64,000 nt of DNA, from contig CM039192.1 in NCBI GenBank assembly GCA_008360975.2, forward strand, positions 12,638,742 through 12,702,741. Direction: 5' to 3'. Numbering within the stretch: position 1 is the stretch's first letter; the number at the start of each line of letters is the position of its first letter. The notes under the pieces were generated by a model, which ran no database searches, had not been told where the DNA came from, and saw only the letters and a list, made by a program, of their open reading frames with translations. This document shows, one piece after another, positions 1 to 13,200 of this stretch. Origin of the DNA: Lichenostomus cassidix. Its lineage: Eukaryota; Chordata; Aves; Passeriformes; Meliphagidae. The translations under genes and the position numbers were made by a program.

Positions 1-95
1 CATGTGGTCCTGCAAAAAAAATTAAAGTAGAAAGCACTCTAGCCTAAACCAGATGTGCGAAAGAGAGCTCCTAAATGTATTTTGTATTTTTTATT

Positions 96-120
96 TGTGT
101 GTATGTGTTTGTGTATGTGG
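96..120. repeat. GT-rich simple repeat
   Basis: Imperfect TGTGTATG units (GTGTGTATGTGTTTGTGTAT). Too short and interrupted to be a hypervariable microsatellite. Confidence 0.7.
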
Positions 121-639
121 GAGATATTTTTGGTTCCTGCTAGGCTTCTTTGCAGCAAAGCCCCTTTCTAGAATTTACTTTCCTTTATTAGAGTTGCAGC
201 TCGGCTTTGTGTGGGCCTCTGGGGGTTTTGGCCAGCCGTTGGCAATTTCTCTCAGACACCCAATTACCCCTGACGTCAATGCCGTCTCTCCCATCTCCCT
301 TGGGTGCCCACATTTTTTCCTTTGTAGCACTAATAGCTGACTAGCTAAGTGCCTGTTATTTCCTTGGCAGAAGATTTGATTGTGTTTTGGGCCGGATACT
401 AAATCCAAAAACTATGTAAAAATGTCAATAGGTGAGTGCACATTGATTTCGGTTAGTCACAGTGATATTTGAGCCCCTTTGGGGGCTCTGTCTGGGGAAG
501 TATTTTACAAGAAAGATAATATAACAGAAAATTACTGGAGCTGCACAGGTCTCTGGTGGATTTCTTAGGGGCCTGCTAAGTTTCTGTAGAATCAACAAAT
601 GCTTTATTAATCTAAATTTGCGGTTTTGTTCCTGCCTCT

Positions 640-976
640 CTTCAGACGGTTCGGGCTCGCCGGAGGAGGCTCGGCGGGAGCGGGGCGGCCGGCGGCAGAG
701 CCCGGCCCGGCCGGGGGGCGGCGGGGAGGCCGGGGGCGGCCGCGGGCCCCTCCCGGGCCGGCCGAGGGCTGCGTTGGCAGATAACGCGGGGGACGGAGGG
801 GGTCCCTGCCAGCTGTGCGGGGCCGGCGCTGACTGGGAGCGGCTGATAAGAGCCCCGCGCGGGAGCCAGCCGGCAGCGCCGCTCCGCCAGCGCGCTGCGG
901 GGCCGCGGCGACTGGCAAAGAAAGTTAAACACAACTGGTCCGGGGGCGGCGGGGAGGGCTGCGCTGGAAGATAATG
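640..976. promoter_or_regulatory. CpG-island-like element with GATA motifs and G-quadruplex
   Basis: About 320 bp of strongly GC- and CpG-rich sequence sits in ordinary intron. GATAA motifs lie at 780-784, 845-849 (CTGATAAG) and 970-974 inside it, and at 515-519 and 1102-1106 on its flanks. A CAGCTG E-box lies near 809. The + strand G-runs at 713-746 meet the G-quadruplex rule (four runs, loops of 4, 5 and 7). Reading frames here (for example 618-974) show no recognisable protein and are a by-product of high GC. Likely an intronic enhancer or alternative promoter; target unknown. Confidence 0.45.
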
Positions 977-3900
977 GTAATTGATTGAATCAAAGTCGCA
1001 GAGCAGCCTTGTTTTTCCTCGCAATTAATTTTTTTTTTTCTAATTTTCAGACCGAAGTATCCGAAGAGCTCAGGTTGCACCGAGCACATGCTGCACTAAA
1101 AGATAATAAGCACATGCCCTCTTCAGCTTTTTGGGGGAAATTCAGGCCAAGAAAAGGCACGATTAAATAAAATACACCCCCCTTAAAGTTACAAGCGCAC
1201 GGCTCCGAGCTCAGCGGAGCGTGCTCCTAAGGACGAGGAAAATCAATGGCTTTTTCAGGTTGCCGGGCTGTGTGCTTACTGGCTACCAGGGACAAGCAGT
1301 CAATTTTGCCCACAAAGCCAGCAGATAGTGACACCAGAGAAGGGGATTGTCTGGGGACTGAATTGCACAGTGTTCACACACTGGGCGTTTCTGCAGCCCT
1401 TCTTCCTCTCCTGCTCCCCACCACAACCTCATACCCCACAGCTTAAGATGTATGTAGAGAAAACCAGAGATTCATGCCATTTGTATTTTTGTATCAGTTA
1501 CTTTCCAGGTTTAGTTTATCCAGTTTGGATCTTTTTCACTGGCAACTTATCAGCCAGAAATTTTTCTTCACTTTTAAGGGGATTCCCCCCAATATAGTGT
1601 TCAGGAACAGTAGCAGTTTGTGTGCGTTGAGTAAATAAAACCTTTTAGTCTTTGGCAATTGCATCTGCAAGCAGTAAAATCTTATGTCAGCACAGCATGT
1701 AGAGTGCAGGATACCTAATAACTAGTAAACCATTTAAAAAAGTCTTCTGCTTGATCAGACATGGTGCTTAAATGTATAGTGCTGTGTCTTGCCTTGCACA
1801 TAATTAGTACTGAGGGTGGAAAAGCCTCTCCTGTGGATCATGACACATAGACCTAAACTGGCATTTTTTCATATGTTAGAGTTTTCTTTCTTTAGTGGAG
1901 GACATTTCTTTGCTCGTTTTAAAAATCATTCTCTGAGAATTAGCAGACTATATTAGTGTATTGTACATCTTAAATGAACCTTGCAAGCTCTAACAGGGTA
2001 TTCTTCTTCCCATATAGGCACTGTGTAGGGTGGGCAGGCAAGCAGTATTGTAGTGCCAGAGAGATCAAACATTGGATAGGAAAAAAACCCCCCAACCCTA
2101 ACCTGGGAAATAAAAATTAACCAACCCACTTTTGCAGTGATTTTGTTGGATCCCATCCTGGAGCAAGTGTATGTATGGATGTGCTAGTGAAATGCATGGG
2201 CTTTATTGAGGTAAGACACTGTGATTTATCTAATAATGAAGAAGTTGAGGTTTTCACTAGAGCTCTGTCATGTTTTCCTCAGAATGGCAACAGAAGATTT
2301 CTTTGTGTGTGGGCCAAAGTTCATGGGATTTCTTCCCAGCTACTGAAAGGGTGGAGCATTTGCTGTCCATTTGGGCAGGAACAGGGTATGCTGATATCCT
2401 ATCAAACAGACTAATAGGTCTCCTCCGCTGAAAGAGCTGGTAATCTGCCTTGTCATGACCATTGGTTATGAAAGAGACAAGTCAGCTGTGAAGAGAGATG
2501 ACTTTCTTCAAGGCACCATGTAAAAACTTTGGCCTAATGCCAACATTACCATTGCTGATCAACTCTGGCAGGGACATGGCTCAGATTAGAAACTCCTTGT
2601 GTGGAAAGAAGTTTGGTAGTTTTTTTTTCTTTCTTCTAACAGGCTTGAGAGTCTACTGGGTTACTGCTGCCAACCTCCTTCCTTTGATATTTCAGGTTCC
2701 AGTATAATTAAAGCCATAACTGTAATGTGGTCTTGTCTCTTTAGCCACTGTGGTATGACTGACAGGGTGGCACTGTCCTTCTCTGCCTTAAATACAGCTG
2801 GTGAACTGTTCCTGGGCAGTCAGATGTTTTTAGGGTAGAGCAGTGCTTGGTAGCACCTCTTTCATTCTCCTCTGGTCTTTCCCAGCCTGGCCAGTGTGCT
2901 CAGCCTGTTGGTCTCAGAAGTGCTGACAGCAATGTGGAAAAGAAGTGCCAAAGCAAAAGCACTATGGGGTCATTTGGATAGACAAAAGTGAGTAAAATTC
3001 ATGGAGATAAGGTGCACCCACTCAGCACCTGCCCTCCTCTGTGCTAAGGCACATTGCTGACAGTGGGGCTGCTGCCAGGGCTGTGCTGGCATTGAGCACT
3101 CCCTGGGCTGAGCCACCAGCCCTGCCTGGGAGAGGCATGGGGAAAGGACAAAACTGGCTTCTGCTGGAAACATTTAAAAAATGACCCCTGTGCTAAGATG
3201 AAACGCTGAGTTTTGGGGTGTGGGCCTGTCTGTAGGGCACTGGCAGCTGGCAGTCACAGGCAGCTGGAGGACCTGGCCTCTTGTGAACCAACTCCTGAAA
3301 TTAAAAGGGGGCAGGTTTTAACTTAAAACCGAAAGAAAGAGCGTGGCTGGCTGTGCTCTCCCAGGCCGAGGCGCATTGGTGGCTGGAGGTTTTCCTGTGT
3401 TGTGTCAGCCCCAGTGCAGGTGCTGTGTGTGTGAGGCGCAGGCACCGCAGAGCTGCCGCAGCAGGACAGACACACTGCGCTCCTCGTGCTGAGGTGGGAC
3501 CCGTTCTCCTGCCCCACAAACGTGTCTGTGGGGTGGAGAGGGGCCAGGGGCTGCAGTGGGTGGGCAGGGGGGTGGTGAGGGGGTGGTGAGGCAGGGGTTG
3601 GTGGCGGCAGTGGCAGGAAGCAGGCGGCTGGCAGTGTTTTGGGGGCACAGCGAGCCTGGTACCTCTGAGGACGGAGGGAATGAGGCTGTGGGACAGAACG
3701 CAAATACCGGGGTGAGTTAAGATACTTTAAAGACACCTTCTCAGTAGTTTGCTGGGAAACAGACTTGTAGATTTGTTTTGCCAGATCCTAACTTTCAAAT
3801 GTACAGTGGGAGATAAAGGACACACTTGGGGGAAAAGCTGGGTGAATTCCCAAATCAGTGAGGGTTGGAAAATAGTAACAGGGTAGCAGCTGCTTGGGAG

Positions 3901-5671
3901 GTGGCAGTGGGAGGGGAAATATCAGCATAGGGGGAAGCAGAAAAGGGAAGAATGGAGAGGGAAGCATCACCAAAATGATTTCTCTCCCTTTGTTAAGAGC
4001 TTGGGACATTTATGAGTGAAACAACTCCTGCTTTTCCTGGAACATTTCATTTTCCCTATGTTTGTGCAGGCCTTGCCTTGCACAAAAGCCCAGGCCTTTT
4101 TCCGTTCCTGAGTGTGGGTTACACTGTAACCAAAGTGTTGCTGAGGTATCAGCATGGTTTTCAGGTGACTGCTCTGACAGTGGGGTGGTTCTCGCTGTAT
4201 AATTTACAGCACTTCACTCAAGTCACAGCCAGAGCATTACACCTGCCCCGGAGAATAAGGAGGAAACTGACCAGGTTATTTTAAGTTGATTCTGTGGAAG
4301 CATGCAGGAATATATCCAAGTTAAACTCAAACGGGAGTGATCAGATTGGCTGCAGATTTCATCAGGTTTATAATTCTATTAGGAATCTCACATGAATCTT
4401 TAAAAATGTTTTAGAATTGAAAAGCTTTAAGGTTTTGAGAAAACTTGCTGCACAGAAATGTTCAGTATGAGTGTATATCTGATACAGGACAAGTTGACAA
4501 GTTTAGTAAGGCATCAGTTACTTTATGTTTGAGATAGCTATGTGAACATAAGCACTCAAGCAGTGTGAATACCCATTAAGAAGCATCAGAGTTCTGCTTT
4601 GTCTTTTAGTTGTATGCAAGTGTGCAGGAGTGTTGTGAAATTGTTCTTTCAGCTCTGTTAGGGCCAGGTTGAAGGAGTGTTAGCTGAGCAATCGTGTCTT
4701 TCTGAAGCACATAATTTTTAATTTTTTCCCTTTGATCTTTGAATATGCATTAAATTTATCTCTTGTCTTTGTGTAATTTTGACAGGTTTTGGGGTTTTTT
4801 TTTGTTTTTTTCCTGGATCTTCATTATGTGGGGAGCAGTTTCTCCCTTGCCAAGCATTGATGCTCTCTTTTATATTGCTTTTAAGCCCCCCATTGTCCCT
4901 GGTCCTGGGTTCACAGAGCTGGTAGACAAAGCAGTTGGCAAGGAGACTGAATGACTTCAGAAAGGGGTAGACTTGTATGCTCTGATCATGGAGATGACAG
5001 GAATGTAGAGAAGATGGAAAGAGGGTAAGCAAGGTGTTGAAATCGGGGAAGCTGGTGGATTGTATTCCAGAGAAAGGTTAGAGTAACAGGACTGGAAATG
5101 GGGACAGAGGATGTGAGTCAGGATGCAGCTGGCAAGAGGAAGATGAGAAATGTCAAAAGAGTATGGGAAGAGAAGAAGGGGAATAGTCTGGTAAAAGGTA
5201 GAGTGGATCTGGAAGCAGCAACTAAGAAGTGAAACACACAGGCTAAGATTGTTGACTCAGAAGAAGATGTGGGAAATGTAAGATTAAATGAACAACTTCA
5301 GCAGAAGATAGTATCTTCCACTCTTCAAAAAGTCCAAAACTTAGTAGAAGGAAGAAATACATCTACTTGATTTTACTCTCCTGTGTTTTTGGCCAGGTGG
5401 TTCTGTCAGCCATCTGCTTTTTTTTCCAACATTGATGGCTTTCTCATGTCTTCCCTGAGACATTGTCATAGAAATGGACATGGAAAGCAAATGTCCTGCT
5501 TCTAGGAAGCAGGGTCAGGTAGTCTCTTCTCTACCCAGTGAGAGATGAGCTTCCAGGAACTAGTCTATTAGAGAATTTTTTTTTTGTAATGTATCCTCAA
5601 GGAAAAAAAAAATTCTTGAAAATGACTGGTGACTTTCTTCTGGTAGCAACACAATGGCTTTGAGAGACAGT
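977..5671. other. Intronic sequence, no gene seen
   Basis: AT-rich unique sequence with one GC-rich patch (3300-3660). A pyrimidine tract plus CAG ending at 1050 resembles a 3' splice site, but no matching donor or open frame follows. A T-rich run lies near 4794-4810. Nothing else recognised. Confidence 0.6.
3525..3610 (+). repeat. G-rich low-complexity tract
   Basis: Repeated GGGTGG and GGTGAGG units, including a near-tandem GGGTGGTGAGG, with runs of four to six G. It approaches G-quadruplex requirements but one loop is about 10 nt. The frames of the surrounding GC-rich region (3300-3660) show no protein features. Confidence 0.6.
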
Positions 5672-5725
5672 TTAGGTAGAGGTGATCTCCATATGTCCTT
5701 TCCAGACTAAATTACTCTATGACTG
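5672..5725 (+). mobile_element. Decayed CR1 LINE 3' end, sense
   Basis: AGGTGATCTCC, then GTCCTTTCCAGACTAAATTA and CTCTATGACT follow the order of the CR1 3' end with several substitutions. About 50 bp is recognisable. Short and diverged, hence lower confidence. Confidence 0.7.
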
Positions 5726-8700
5726 AACCTTCTCAGAAGGAAGAAAATGTGAAGTTTGAGTTTTGTTTTTGGTGCACGTTGAAAAGGCTTAATGAGCAGT
5801 GCTCTGTTCTAGCAAAGCTAGATGAGAATTAACCAGGTGATTGACTTCCACAGGCAGAATCAGAATTCCACAATCCCATCAGCAAATGTTGCTTGAGTTC
5901 CTGGGTAAATAACTCAGTTGTCTCTGCAAGATGTCCTTTTCTTGGGTTAGAGTCAGGGAGCACTTTAGGATGTCCCTCCCTTTGCAGGAATACCCATGGG
6001 TTTCCAGAAAGTGAGACAGGAAAAGGCACACATGCTCTTAGTGACGGCAGCTTGAGCTCATTACTCTGATTTTTAGATATGCTGGCATTGTCTCAACAGC
6101 CAGCATTCACATTTGTGGCCTTTCCAGACTACTTATCTAGGAGAAAATGTATGCTCAGCCTGCTCCAGTTACATCTGAGCTTGAGCTCAGGGCCCAGACA
6201 AAGCTCACCACAGCTTGGACAGCCCCAGCATTCAACCCTCAAAGATCCAAAGGCAAGACACGAAGTGGAGGTAGCTCTCCATGCAGACCTTTACCTTCTG
6301 GCAGTCCTTTTTGGTGATTCCACTCTCTACTGAGGTTGTCTGGACAAATGCATCAAAAGTAGCTGAACTATTAGAAAATTACTTCCTCCCATGAATGAGC
6401 ATGTAGGTATTTTTGTAATGACAAAAAATTTTAAAAAGTCTCATTCTTGTGCTACCCCTATTAGTTTGCACTCCAATTTATTCCTTCTTCTTAATTAATC
6501 TCACAGTGTTTTCGAAGATCTCTCAGTATCTACCAGTGCATTTTGTGGGACAGTCTATGGAAAGGACAGAACATTTGCTGAAGAGCCTTTACTGTATTTT
6601 CCCATTAGAATTCTCTACTCAGTGCTGAGGTTTCAAGAGGCTTTGAGTGAGCTGGTTGAGCCTCCTTTTGAACCCATCATGGATTTTTCTTTGTATTTTA
6701 TTTCCTTTAAAGATTATTCCTTCCTTATGGGGAACCACCATAAGGACCACCTTTTGCCAAATGACTCAGGCACTCCAGTTCTTCCCAGCTTTTGCCTCAT
6801 TTACCACCTTCCAAAAAGATTGCTGTGGCTGTATGACCACATCCCAGATTTCCCCTGGAGGGATCTCTGATTTCTTTTCAATCAGTTCATTTAATTGACC
6901 ATGTTTATTTCCCAAGCTCTTGTGGCTCCCTGAATGAAGCTATTCGTCAGAAGCTAGATCTTAAGCATCCTTTTCATGTTTTACCTCGAGACTTTCTTAA
7001 ACCATCTCATCTGTCCTTTGCATTTGGGGCTAAGCCCAAAAGGGAAGCTCTCTCAATCAAAAGGCTATCTAAATGGATAATGTGATACTTTGGGACCTGT
7101 AACAAGGAGTCAAATGTCCCAGTCCCACTGCTCCCATGCTTATCCCACCAGAGCCACTATAGCTTTGAAGGCTTGTTTGGGCAAGGTTCCCAACGCGGAT
7201 GTTTGCGAGACAGCTAACTGGAACTTGGTGCACGTACCTAGCATACTGCTTAGATGTAGAGCCTAGGCATGATGCCCACTTTGGAAAGCAGCTTTGTAGT
7301 CTATATTTGCTTAATTTAGTCCTCAGCTGTCCTCCTGAGAATGGCTGTTTGCTGCATGTTAGTGTCCAAGAGCAGGAAGCGATGGAGGCAACTTTCATCA
7401 GAAAGAAGATGAAGTAACTTGGCACTCACTGGAGTTTGGAGGCTAAATTGCCTCTTTAAAGATCATCCTTACTGCTTGTCTAAGGAGTTTCCAAGCTGTA
7501 AATAGGATGGGAAGAAGGATGCCTTTGTATCCTGTGTTCCCCCTTTTCTAGATGTTGTCTTGGTGACATGAACTTCCTTCTTCGATGTCTATGAAATTCT
7601 GTTTGAATGCTTTTCATGCTCTAGTTTGGCATACAGCATAAATCCAGGCAAACTGACCTGAGACAGGAATGCATTTTCCTCTTCAGTGACTTCTGTCTTT
7701 GTCCACTGCTAGCATCTATATTAGCAAATACAATTTCTTGGGAACATCCCAGGGCTTTTCTTTTCCAGAATATTTTTAAAAGTAACAAAACACTGTTATT
7801 TCCTAGAAAGTCTGGTCAGCTTCTTGCACATGAGTTTTTAAATCCATGTTCTATTACTTCCTTATGACACTTATTTTTATTTTACTGTCTTTTTAAAAAT
7901 AAACATTCAGGGGTTGGACTAGATGATCTCCAGAGGTCCCTTCCAACCGTGGCTATTCTGTGATTCTGTGAAACATAAGTCAGGAGTAATTAGAGAGAAA
8001 TGCACCATATTTGAAGCATAAATAGAAGGAAGTAAATGGTACAATGTGTCACTGCAGTCAATGGTCAAATATCCACATTTTAATCTTGAAGGCTGAGTTA
8101 AATAAAAAGAGATCCTTTTAAATAACTTGACATTCCCTTAATGATACATGAAAGGTAAATCTGAACGTTTGACTTCATTGCAATAATACAGCTAGTTTAA
8201 ATTTTTATTATTTTTAAGCCCACAGCCAGCACACTGGAGTAAGTTATTTGCAGTGTATTTTTAAAGTCCATATTGAAATATTAGCCATAACTGTCTGCTG
8301 TGTATAAAAAAAAGAGAGGGGGGGGTATGTTTGAAGTTTAATCGTGCTTCTACTTATGCTCAGTCCCAGAGCAATCCTTTTTTCTGCTGCTGAGCTCAAA
8401 CAGCTAGTAGCCAGGTTTGATCTGCTGCCCCATGGAGCAGTGCCCTATGTGAATTTGAAGTTTTCTCAACCCGGGAGGCCTGCAAATAAAGACTAGCCTC
8501 AGGTAGCCAGAGCTCTCCTTCCCAAAGCAGCTCCCGGGGCGCTGCCTGGAGCAGTCCTCCTGAAATTGTTTCAGGCAATTGCTACAGACTATTTCTACTA
8601 CTGCCCCTCTTACCCCTCCTTCCCTCTCCTCCTCCTGGCATAAGGGAGGAGTTTTGGAGTCCAGGAGTCCTATTTGACTTTAATAAAATGAAGAAAAAAA

Positions 8701-9716
8701 ATTAAAAAATAAAAAGCAGAGCAGTTTGTAGGGAACTGGCACAGACTGTAGAAACAGGAGCCACAGCAAGACAAAACCCAGTGGCCTTCAAAACTTTTTT
8801 CCCTTCTTTCTCACCACATGACTTGGAGGATGTGGACAGTAATTAAAGGACCCCCTAGCTCCTCATTTTCTGTGCCTGGTCCTTTGATCTGGTTCGTGTC
8901 GGGTAGCTATTTTCATTGTTCCTGTCTTTTCTTTTATTCTCACCCAGCCCCTTTGATGTGAGCAATGATGATCTTTAATTCCAAAATAGGAGATGGGCAG
9001 GATAGCAGTACTGGCCTTATATAATGCATCTTTCACATCTTATTTTTAAACTTGAGCATAATAGGTGTAAGTCAGAGCCTGGGGAGCATTAACCCTTTCC
9101 ATGCAGAGGAATTGCTGAAGAGGTTAAGAGCCTGTCACTTTTGGAAATGTCAGTCAGGTTAATCTTCTGTACATGCCTACAGATGCATTTGTGAAAAAGA
9201 TTATTATTGTTATTATTTTCCTGCAAATATGATGGATCTCAAAACATAATCTGGAGGGAGTTTGTCCTAATTGTTCCCATGTGGGAAAAATGTGCTGAGA
9301 AAGAACAGTAAAGCTAATGCAGTTATTCTGACTGGCTTCACTTGGCAGCACAGTGGGAGTGAAGCATACTGTTTATTAGTGTATGTTAATAAACGATAAG
9401 GGACAAGCTGCAGGTGGTGGTTTATAAACTGTTAGCTCAGGTAAGATAGATGACAATATGGAGGTTATTAGTAACATTAGCAGGAGAGAAGGGCTGGAGG
9501 GTCTTAATGTTGTCATGAAATCACAGAAGCCCGATGTCTCTCTGTGTGCTGCCCTTCATCACAGGACCCACAAACCAGCTGCACTCCAGCCAGGGTGGGG
9601 GGCACTGGCGCTGGAGCACCCTGGTGCCAGACCATCAGAGGTGGCACGTGCAGGAACCCCTCTGCCAGCCGCCCGGGGGGACACTGCCCTGCCAGGCTGA
9701 GCAGGATGGCACATGG
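5726..9716. other. Intronic sequence, no gene seen
   Basis: Apart from the CR1 tail at 7911, unique sequence with a short G run near 8318-8325 and A-rich stretches near 8690-8715. No coding frame or RNA gene recognised. Confidence 0.6.
7911..7970 (+). mobile_element. CR1 LINE 3' terminal fragment, sense
   Basis: GGGTTGGACTAGATGATCTC is followed by CAGAGGTCCCTTCCAACC and two terminal octamers (ATTCTGTG twice), ending at 7970. Only the last 60 bp of CR1 is present, a severe 5' truncation. It is close to the typical CR1 end and so looks younger than the other fragments. Confidence 0.93.
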
Positions 9717-9904
9717 GGCACCCCTGTGCCCTGCTTATGAGGGAGACACTCACGGCACCCCTGTACCATGCTTGTGTGGGTGACACATGTGGCACCCCTG
9801 TACTGTGCTTGTGTGGGTGACACATGTAGCAGCACCCCTGTGCCACACTTTTGAGGGTGGCACACAGGGCCCCCCTGTGCCATTCTTTGGAGGGTGGCAC
9901 ACAC
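9717..9904. repeat. 37-bp minisatellite, about five copies
   Basis: Units begin at 9717, 9754, 9791, 9831 and 9868, each starting with a variant of GGCACCCCTGT and ending near GACACATGT or GGCACACAC. The first three units are exactly 37 bp apart; a 3-bp insertion precedes the fourth. Units 2 and 3 are nearly identical, units 4 and 5 more diverged. The tandem structure keeps frames open on both strands, which explains the long spurious open frames here. Confidence 0.85.
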
Positions 9905-9934
9905 GTGGAGGGCGACACAATGGCCCCCTGGCCC

Positions 9935-10220
9935 TGCAGTGTGGGGAGCCCCCCGTGCGCCCCGCCGCAGCCCCAGGGAGGCAGGTGGTGCTGGCTGAGC
10001 CCCTGGCCGGATGTCCCCGGGGAGCTGCGCATTACCGCGGTCCCCATCTGCCTCGGCGGCACCTCCTCCCTGCGGGCCCCAGCAACAATGGCTCTGCTGC
10101 TGCTGCTGCGCCCTGCCCGAGCCGGCCCGCTGACATTTGCAGGGTTCAGCCGGCACAGCGCAATCCGCTCGGGAAATGCGGTTGTAATCGTAAACAGGGA
10201 GCCCAGAATTTTCAAACTTC
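9935..10220. promoter_or_regulatory. CpG-rich intronic segment with short CTG run
   Basis: A GC- and CpG-rich stretch follows directly after the 37-bp minisatellite. It includes a short CTG/CTGC run (about 10090-10110) and then a segment rich in CG (10140-10240). Open frames of 150-218 codons cross it on both strands but show no domain, no initiation logic and no splice support. It may be a regulatory CpG island or simply GC-rich drift next to the minisatellite. Confidence 0.3.
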
Positions 10221-13200
10221 AGGTCTCGAGGCACCCGTGCCTTGAAAGGGGAGCTCAGCTTTCCCCAGTGCCTTTTATTTTAGCAGGATTTGTGACTATC
10301 TGAAAATTCGGTAAATTAGAGGTCTGCTGCTAAGCTACTTAAACATTAATGCTGGAATATTTTGTCACTGGTTTTTGTGTTCAGAAGAATATCTAAATTG
10401 GCAAAGAAAAGCCCCCAAAATTCCCTACATTTTCCTGGTAGAATTAATTGGAGACAAAATATTACAAATTATCAATAAGAAATAACAAAGAAGCAGTGAG
10501 GCTGACACAGATAAAGTGTGGTAATGGAAAGAGGCAGCTTGATGAGTCTGATTATGTTTTAGTTTGATGCCTGCCTTTTTCTTTTCATTCACAAAGTATT
10601 TATGCATAAGTAAGTACCTTTGTGTCCAAAACAATTTTAAATGTGGATTTATACCTTCATGACATCCACTCTTTTAGGGACATAAAATGTGTGTTATGTT
10701 TGTGTAGTTCTTAAAATAACAACTGTTTATTAGATAACTTTCAGGGCAATTCTTTTTATATGTTATGGTCCTGGATCAGCAAAGTAGTTCAGCAGATGCC
10801 CAACTGGAGCACGTGACTGGACATGTAGGCTTTTCAGCCTGCACTTGCTTAAACCTGAGCACACACTTCTTAAATACTATGCTGAATAGGGGCCAAGACC
10901 AGATGTAGTGAATACCTATAATTAACTTTGTTAAATGGCTTACAATATGCCACTTGTTTCCATGTGCTTTTAAATTTCCCACTTGAACGTTATTTGGGCT
11001 GAACTTCTGTGTGTTTGTCCTTTTCTGTTGAACTCTTTTTTTTTTTTTTCATGAAATACATTTGGTTCCCTCAGAATATTTCTGTTAGGCGTGAAGGAGG
11101 AAAAATTCTCTTCCAGCTCTTCCACTACAGTTTGTCCTTAGTACCAGTGGTTTTGTAGCTGGGGTGCCTTAAGAAAATAGAGGAAGGAAAGGTTGTAGAA
11201 AGGAATAATATTTCACTGGAGCAGCTTCTAGAGTTGGAAAAAGTAGACATGCTTCTGAGACCTGGCAAAGGGATGTGGAACCTGTAATCTTGTCCACTTT
11301 TTCCAGCTATATCAGCTAATCTAATAATAGAAGCTTATAGTATAGGGCGATGTAATTTCTTTTTTTAGACAGAGAAAACAAACATTGAAATTGCAAAGGG
11401 GAAAGTTGGCACCAATACATTCCTCAATGAGTACTAGGGCCCTTTCTTCACTTGGAAAGAAAAAAAAAATCCCTTTTTCTAAAGCAACCCTGTTTTAAGG
11501 GCTCAAGCACACCCAGATAGCCTCTAGTTAGGTTTCAGCAGTCTTATGAAGCCTGCCTTTTTTGTGATTTCACTGCACATACTCCCTGCCTGCCTTGATT
11601 GGCAGCTGGGTAGCAGACCTCTGCAGCTGTGACAATTTGCCTGAGGGAGACTGTAAGTGTCTCATTGAAACTTGCATTGTAAAATCCTCCAAAATGCCTC
11701 CCATAATATTAGGCACAGGAGAAAAACACAGGTGTGAAAAACTTGCACAGATCCCATGAGTTCAATGTCTCTTGGCAGCTTTGGTGGATTCAGTGTTATA
11801 ATATAAATTTTAAACTCGCTCTTACAAAACAGAAGTTGCTCCGTCTTCTGTCACAAGAAGTGGTGAAAACCAGGAGCGCCTGCTCGGCGCTTGCCTTTCC
11901 AGGGTGATGAGGATTGGTTATCCATGGGTGAAACCTGTCTACCTGCTGGAACTCGGCAGCGTATTCCAGCACGGCGAGGACACAGGTGTCCCCACTGCTG
12001 AGGCATTTCATGGCACAGCAGAGTTTTAGGAGCTCCTGTTTTCAAAGTGAAGGCATGGTCTCATCCTGTCCAAAAATGAGCACTCGTTGATTGATTCTGC
12101 TTCCATTGAAGGAGGGACTTGAAAACCTAAGAGGTGTCTCCATGAAATCAACCTTCCTATATGTATATATGATTATTTTCTCTTCCACTAGCTAAGTAGC
12201 TTAATGTACTCCTCGTTGGCACATAGGTGAGATTCAGCATTGCCAACATGACTGGAAGATGAATCTTGGCTTCGGAATGCCTGATCCTTTTGCTGGTGTG
12301 TTTGTTCCCAACTGCTTGCCTTGTGTATTACAGCAACTTCGCTTCTTACATTTGCCATAAAGGAATCTGAATATGACTGCAGCCTTAAGATCTGGCACTT
12401 CAACAGTCTTAGTAGGTTCAACACAATATTCAGGAATTAAAGTTCTGAAGAAATGCAAGCAGCTCAATTTAGACTTAAGAAACGTGCCTGATTTGAGTGA
12501 GCTGTGGGTATGCTGATACATGGAAGTTTCCCTGCAAGCCAGCCAGGGCTCTATTTGTTGCTTAAAGGAAGGAGATTTTAGTTAAGTTGGAACATTTGAT
12601 TTGCTTTCTTGAATTGTTTTTGATTAGTGACTGAGTGCAAGGTTAAGCTTTAATAACATATCCATTGTAATAAAATCATGCTGGTGAGTGATACATGTGG
12701 CTAAAAAGATTTAGGTACACTAGTCTGTTAAACTAATATAATTTAGAAATGCTTTGGAAATAAGCACATAAAATAAGAACCAAAGGCAGTTTTAAAGATT
12801 TTTTTAACTCTTTCTGGGGCTAAGATTTTTGTGACCAGACTGACCTGTTCTAGCAAGCTGGGTGAACAAGGCAACATGGCTACAGCCTTGATAAAAGAGA
12901 AACTGTTTTGAATTTAGTAATGAAGTGTTAATGCATCACTGGGTTTCTGCTGTGGTGTGCTAGTGACAGAGCCAGTGACTAGTTAAAGCTGAAACTAACA
13001 AATCTTGAATTCAAATGACATTCAAAAGTTTTGTGAGAGACTCTCAGTCCTCTTTACCTTCTCTTCTGAACTACTAACTTTGGTCAGTTCAAGACAAATC
13101 GACAATGCAGTAATATGTAGATTTTGTGAGTTGCTAGTTGCAGTAGGACTGAGGTTGTTTTAGTTTCAGATTTTTATTAGGGTTTTCTGCTCTCAGTGCT

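Noticed and set aside
646..976. Possible exon with acceptor CTTCAG (ending 645) and donor ATG|GTAATT (after 976)
   Set aside because: In the frame needed to join the large ZNF423 exon there is a TAA at 847-849 and no start codon after it. Non-coding use cannot be excluded.
425..1024. Overlapping open frames on both strands across the CpG-rich element
   Set aside because: Low stop frequency from high GC; the peptides are Pro/Arg/Gly/Ala-rich without recognisable features, and both strands are open alike.
1011..1050. Strong-looking 3' splice site (T-rich tract then TTTTCAG at 1050)
   Set aside because: No convincing donor or conserved open frame follows within 200 bp.
9559..10234. Long open frames (up to 218 codons) on both strands
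   Set aside because: They arise from the 37-bp tandem repeat and CpG-rich sequence, which lack stops. No domain, start logic or splice support.
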